Assembly: GCA_003996215.1 (NCBI GenBank)
Contig: QJPP01000030.1
Span: forward strand, 868,001-932,000
Direction of reading: 5' to 3'
DNA: 64,000 bases
Origin: Jaltomata sinuosa
Taxonomy: Eukaryota > Streptophyta > Magnoliopsida > Solanales > Solanaceae
Each line of letters starts with the position of its first letter. The first letter of the stretch is position 1. Below, piece after piece: positions 60,297-64,000 of this stretch. A program made the position numbers and the translations under genes. A model generated the notes under the pieces. It did not search any database and was not told where the DNA came from. It saw only the letters and a program-made list of their open reading frames with translations.

Positions 60297-60634
60297 ATGT
60301 CTCCTATATCCATACTGCTCTTTCTCAGTTGACAAATCAAGGGTCTACAAGATTAGAATTCTCTAAATGTGACCTTGTGAAAAATGAAGTTAAAATGTTA
60401 ATCAAGCTTTACTTGTCTAGAAGAAAAGAAAGAAGCTCAATCATTATAAAAAGGAATCTTCACTTGTTGTGTATAGTTGCTTGCATGATGTTTGTGGTCA
60501 TATATTGGGATCATGAAGCTAACACCCATTAGGAAAGCAGACAGATGTTTGTGGTCATAGTTCTACTTTGTTGACATATTTATGCGCCTCGGGTTGCTTT
60601 TGCAGGATTAAGAAGGGGAAACGTGGGGCCTAAA

Positions 60635-63600
60635 ATGGAAACTAGATCGGAAAAATTTTCTGTGGATTTTCTGATGGGAGGAACAGCAGGCATTTTTGCA
60701 AAAAGTGCTGCAGCACCAATTGAGCGAGTAAAGCTTTTGTTGCAGAATCAGGGAGAATTAATGAAGAGGGGTCAACTTAAGAGACCTTATGTGGGAATTG
60801 GTGATTGCTTTCGAAGAGTTTTGCGGGAGGAGGGTTTTTTGTCATTATGGAGGGGAAACCAGGCCAATGTTATAAGATATTTCCCAACTCAGGTGGCGAT
60901 ACCTCCTCATCCCTCTATTACTCCTTGTGATTTTAGGGACCGGTATTTCTATATTACTTGACTTTCTATATCAGTTACTCGCACACTGAACAGGTAGCCT
61001 TCATGTTTCACTTCCCCCTGAAAGACACCTAAAATTAGATTGATGAGGCCCAACTTATTCATTAAAATATAGTTGTAATGGTGTCTCACCTACGTTTGTT
61101 AGACTAGTCAGCGTTGTACTATTCCCCCGATAGCCACTAAGGTTTTATACATAGTTTTGTTTGGTTCAGCTTGGAGATAAGCTCAAACACTTCTCTTTGG
61201 CGATCATTTTCCTTATCCACTATAAATTATCGTAATCTTTTGCCTTGGAGTTGGACATTTCGTGATGATTACTCTAGTAAGTCATCCTTTACGTGTTTCT
61301 TGATTGGATTCACAATGTTCTCTGAATGATTCAGACCCCTTCTGGGTCCCTGAAACAAGGTCTTTCTTAGCTACCATGTCAACTTAGTGAAAAACCTGCA
61401 TCTTCTTAGTTAATGCTCATTAGGATTATGCTTGTATGTACATGTGACATAAGATAACCAAATAACATTATTTGCTACAAAATGTGCCAAAGAGGCAATT
61501 TGAGATAACTTTACAAAGCAACCAATAGACCCACCCAACACCCACTTCAATGGTGTTTAATGGGAAATTACTCCTGCTGGAGTCCGCATCTCTCTTACAG
61601 TCTCTAATAACAAATCGAAATTATTTCTCCTTACTATTTCATAACAGTGAACTTCTTCAAAAGAAAAGCTACGAAAGATCATGGAAATGCCATTCCCACC
61701 TGCCAAACCTGCTCCTTCTAAGAATGATTTTACCCGGCTCCTCAATCTTATTCTGTTTTCAATATAAGAGACGCATGATAAGGAGTTGTGGGGACAATTA
61801 GGCCAACCACTTTTACTAGATATAGGTCCAAATGAGCCAAGAGCCCACCACTAGAACCCAACTCTTAAGAGGCTAAGAAAAAGTAAAACAACACAACTAT
61901 CAGCCCCAAGCTAGTCGAGGTTAGCTAAATGAATCCTCACAATTTGAGAAATATTGTATGAGTAATTTAAATGATATAAGTCCACAACTGTTTATAAAGC
62001 AGTGCAATACAGGGAAGTTGTTATTTTCCCTAAAAATTATTGATTATCCTCCTTGTGATAAGCTTCTTGCATGTTTTTACGTGTTACAGATAGAAGATAT
62101 CTTGCACCAAGGGTGTGGCTTAGTAGTCAATGAAGTGGGTTGAGAATCATGACGTCTCGTCTTATATATTGTATGTAATTTATTTCATTCTCATTCTCAA
62201 ATAGAACCATGAGATCTCAAGTTCAAACCCCAGTGGAGGCAAAAGCGCTAGGTGATATCTTCCCATATGTCCAAGTCTTGGTGAACAAAGTACGTGGTCC
62301 TTGTGCTGGTGGGAGGTAGCAGGTACCCCGTGGAACTAATCGAGGTGTGTGCAAGTTGATCCAGACACCACAGTTATGAGAAAAAAGAGATATCTTCTCT
62401 ATGTAGCCTTTAATACTCTCCCTCTTCAAGTGGTCTCTTGGTTGTCTCTGCCTTTTCAATATATGAAATGAAAGTTCAAGGTGACACGGTAGCTGCAAGA
62501 CCCAAAGTGCTCTCACCACCTTGTCACTACAACAAGAACAACCACATACCTAGTATAGTCCCACAAGTGGGGTCTAGGGAGGGTGGGGGTGTACGCACAC
62601 CTTACTCCTACCTTTGTGGGGTAGAGAGGTTGTTTCCGATAGACCCTCGGTTCAAATCACCACCTAGTCACTGACCGTAATAAAGGACAGGAACTGATAG
62701 AGTGGAGTGAAATTTCTGTATGTTTGAAAGTGCGCAACGACAAAAACTATTAGCCTAAATTAGCCTTCTAGTCGTTTATTCTAGTTATATATCGGACTTC
62801 GGATCTTTTTCAATGAAATACGTCTAGTTGAACCAACAGCCTCTTGCTATGGTTGTTGTAACACCAGGAAAAAAAGGAAGGAAAATTACTGTTTACTGTA
62901 TGGTATGCATATTTCCTATATAGATTTCTGCCTAGTAGATTGCTCATACACCTTTTCAACAAAGAAGAAATCTGTGATCTCTGCTGTTATTACTGTGCTG
63001 GGATGTGTTCGGTCAAGTTACATTCACCTCATATATTTAGGGGGGGATACTGCCGAGTTTTGGTTGAAATAAGGCTGTTAATGCTGAAAAAATACTGCAT
63101 ATGTGGTGCACTCAATCTATAATAAAGTCCTCGTGCATCACTTAAATAGTCTCATGCATCCCTTTTGTTTCATCTGTCATGCTTTGCATCCGCAAAAATA
63201 TCGTCCTCTTCACAATTGCATCAAGTGCAAGAATGAATTATAGTATCAAATAATTGATGGAAATGTTTCTGTACATAAATCTTAAATATTGTTAATTATA
63301 ATTGTATTTTCATGTGTTTTATTATTTTATCAGTAATTTCTCATAGATACTATTATATTCAATCTTTCAACTAATATAATAAGTATTTGATGAGCTTACA
63401 TAATTGTTTGATTCATAGGCTTCCAACTTTGCTTTCAAAGGTTACTACAAGAACCTCTTTGGATATTCAAAAGAGAAAGATGGATATGTCAAGTGGTTTG
63501 CAGGCAATGTGGCTTCCGGTAGTGCTGCTGGAGCAACTACTTCCATGCTCCTTTATCACTTGGACTATGCAAGGACTCGGCTGGCAATGGATGCTCAGGA

Positions 63601-63790
63601 TTGTCCAGTTCATGGTAAACGTCAGTTTAAGGGGCTAATAGATGTTTACGGCAAGACATTGTCAAGTGATGGAATTGTTGGCCTCTATCGGGGTTTTGGG
63701 GCCTCAATTATGGGAATAACCCTGTACCGAGGCATGTACTTTGGAATCTATGACTCCATGAAGCCAATTGTTTTAGTTGGACCCTTACAG
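60635..63790 (+). CDS. ER-ANT1: ER-ANT1-like adenine nucleotide transporter, 5' part
   Basis: Exons 60635-60892 and 63419-63790 (258 + 372 bp, 210 codons) are joined in phase; at least one more exon lies beyond the window. It is a mitochondrial carrier family member. The first repeat has PIERVKLLLQNQGE (the Px[DE]xx[RK] signature) and the second LDYARTRLAMDA. The phrases GNQANVIRYFPTQASNFAFK and VKWFAGNVASGSAAGATTSM are typical of ADP/ATP carriers. The short N-terminus (METRSEKFSVDFLMGG) lacks a mitochondrial presequence and, with NGKRQFKGLIDVY-type spacing, fits Arabidopsis ER-ANT1, which exchanges ATP and ADP across the endoplasmic reticulum membrane. The RRRMMM signature is outside the window. 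ATG at 60635 is the first in-frame ATG after the putative leader intron. Confidence 0.9.
62111..62380 (+). mobile_element. TS SINE (SolS) in intron of the ER-ANT1-like gene
   Basis: Starts gggtgtggcttagtagtcaa (A-box region), has gttcaaaccccagtggaggc (B box) and ends with gggaggtagcaggtaccc, cgtggaactaatcgaggtgt and ccagacacca. It holds an extra segment of about 55 bp after the A box. It is in the sense direction of the host gene. Confidence 0.85.
62529..62655 (-). mobile_element. Au SINE copy in intron of the ER-ANT1-like gene
   Basis: The plus strand carries acaacaagaacaacc, gtggggtctagggagggtgg, gtgtacgcacaccttac and ttgtttccgatagaccctcg, the inverse of the Au SINE. It lies about 150 bp after the TS SINE. 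The two SINE families are neighbours here and again at 49151-49354. Confidence 0.8.
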
Positions 63791-64000
63791 GTTAGTTAGA
63801 TTCCGGGGTTGCAATTTTCTGATTGGAAATTTTCTCTTTGTTATTGCACCATTTCCTTCTTTTATATTAGTTGACTCAACATACTAAAACTCTAAACAGC
63901 TTGAGCCTGTAGTATGACTTGCAACTTTACTTGCTCAATGTCCCTCTTCCAAAGAGAGACGCAAAACAGATAAGGAGAAGGATCAAAAGTTGTTATTGAC
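63791..64000 (+). other. Start of the next intron of the ER-ANT1-like gene
   Basis: Follows the donor gttagt at 63791; no further exon is recognisable before the window ends. Confidence 0.6.

Noticed and set aside
1..64000. CRISPR arrays, operons, bacterial promoters or organelle DNA
   Set aside because: The tandem repeats seen are not spacer-type arrays, genes are intron-split, and no chloroplast or mitochondrial gene sequence was recognised.

Overview
The window looks like nuclear chromosomal DNA from a dicot plant, most likely of the nightshade family (Solanaceae). It is AT-rich, and its genes are split by GT..AG introns and match plant-specific families. It also carries repeats I recognise as typical of Solanaceae: TS-type and Au-type SINEs, Tourist, Stowaway and hAT MITEs, and Ty1-copia and TRIM elements. 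I could not assign a species.

Six host genes can be supported, and I rebuilt their exon structures by hand. They are: a rhamnogalacturonan-I rhamnosyltransferase (RRT1/GT106-like, minus, 4172-6938, 8 coding exons, 494 aa); a single-exon Dof transcription factor like Arabidopsis Dof5.4/OBP4 (plus, 35617-36543); the archaeal-type D-aminoacyl-tRNA deacylase DTD2/GEKO1 (minus, 40788-50414, 9 exons over 9.6 kb, 315 aa); a plant isoaspartyl peptidase/L-asparaginase (plus, 53304-55687, 4 exons, 314 aa); a potato-inhibitor-I protease inhibitor (plus, 56725-57591, 2 exons, 95 aa); and the first two coding exons of an ER-ANT1-like adenine nucleotide carrier (plus, from 60635, running off the right edge). 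They do not form a pathway; they are independent plant genes.

Mobile DNA fills most of the rest. Bases 1-1586 are the right part of a MULE-like element. At 8604-12400 a small TRIM element abuts a truncated minus-strand copia. At 12.5-23.6 kb there is gene-free DNA with several MITEs and an old duplication. At 23618-29628 lies a complete but mutated Ty1-copia element with 751-bp LTRs and a 5-bp target duplication. At 36.5-40.8 kb a MULE-type foldback is nested inside a Tourist MITE. A second foldback (50659-51703) lies between DTD2 and the asparaginase gene.

The most unusual structure is in the fourth intron of DTD2. A 2.4-kb inverted repeat (44607-47010) carries two opposed, intron-containing pieces of a replication-protein-A-like (DUF223/OB-fold) gene of the type carried by plant Helitrons. 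The same gene's introns also hold a SIRE-like LTR remnant and a captured fragment of a DUF863-type gene. If intron 4 is transcribed with the gene, the inverted repeat would give a hairpin RNA of about 1.1 kb.
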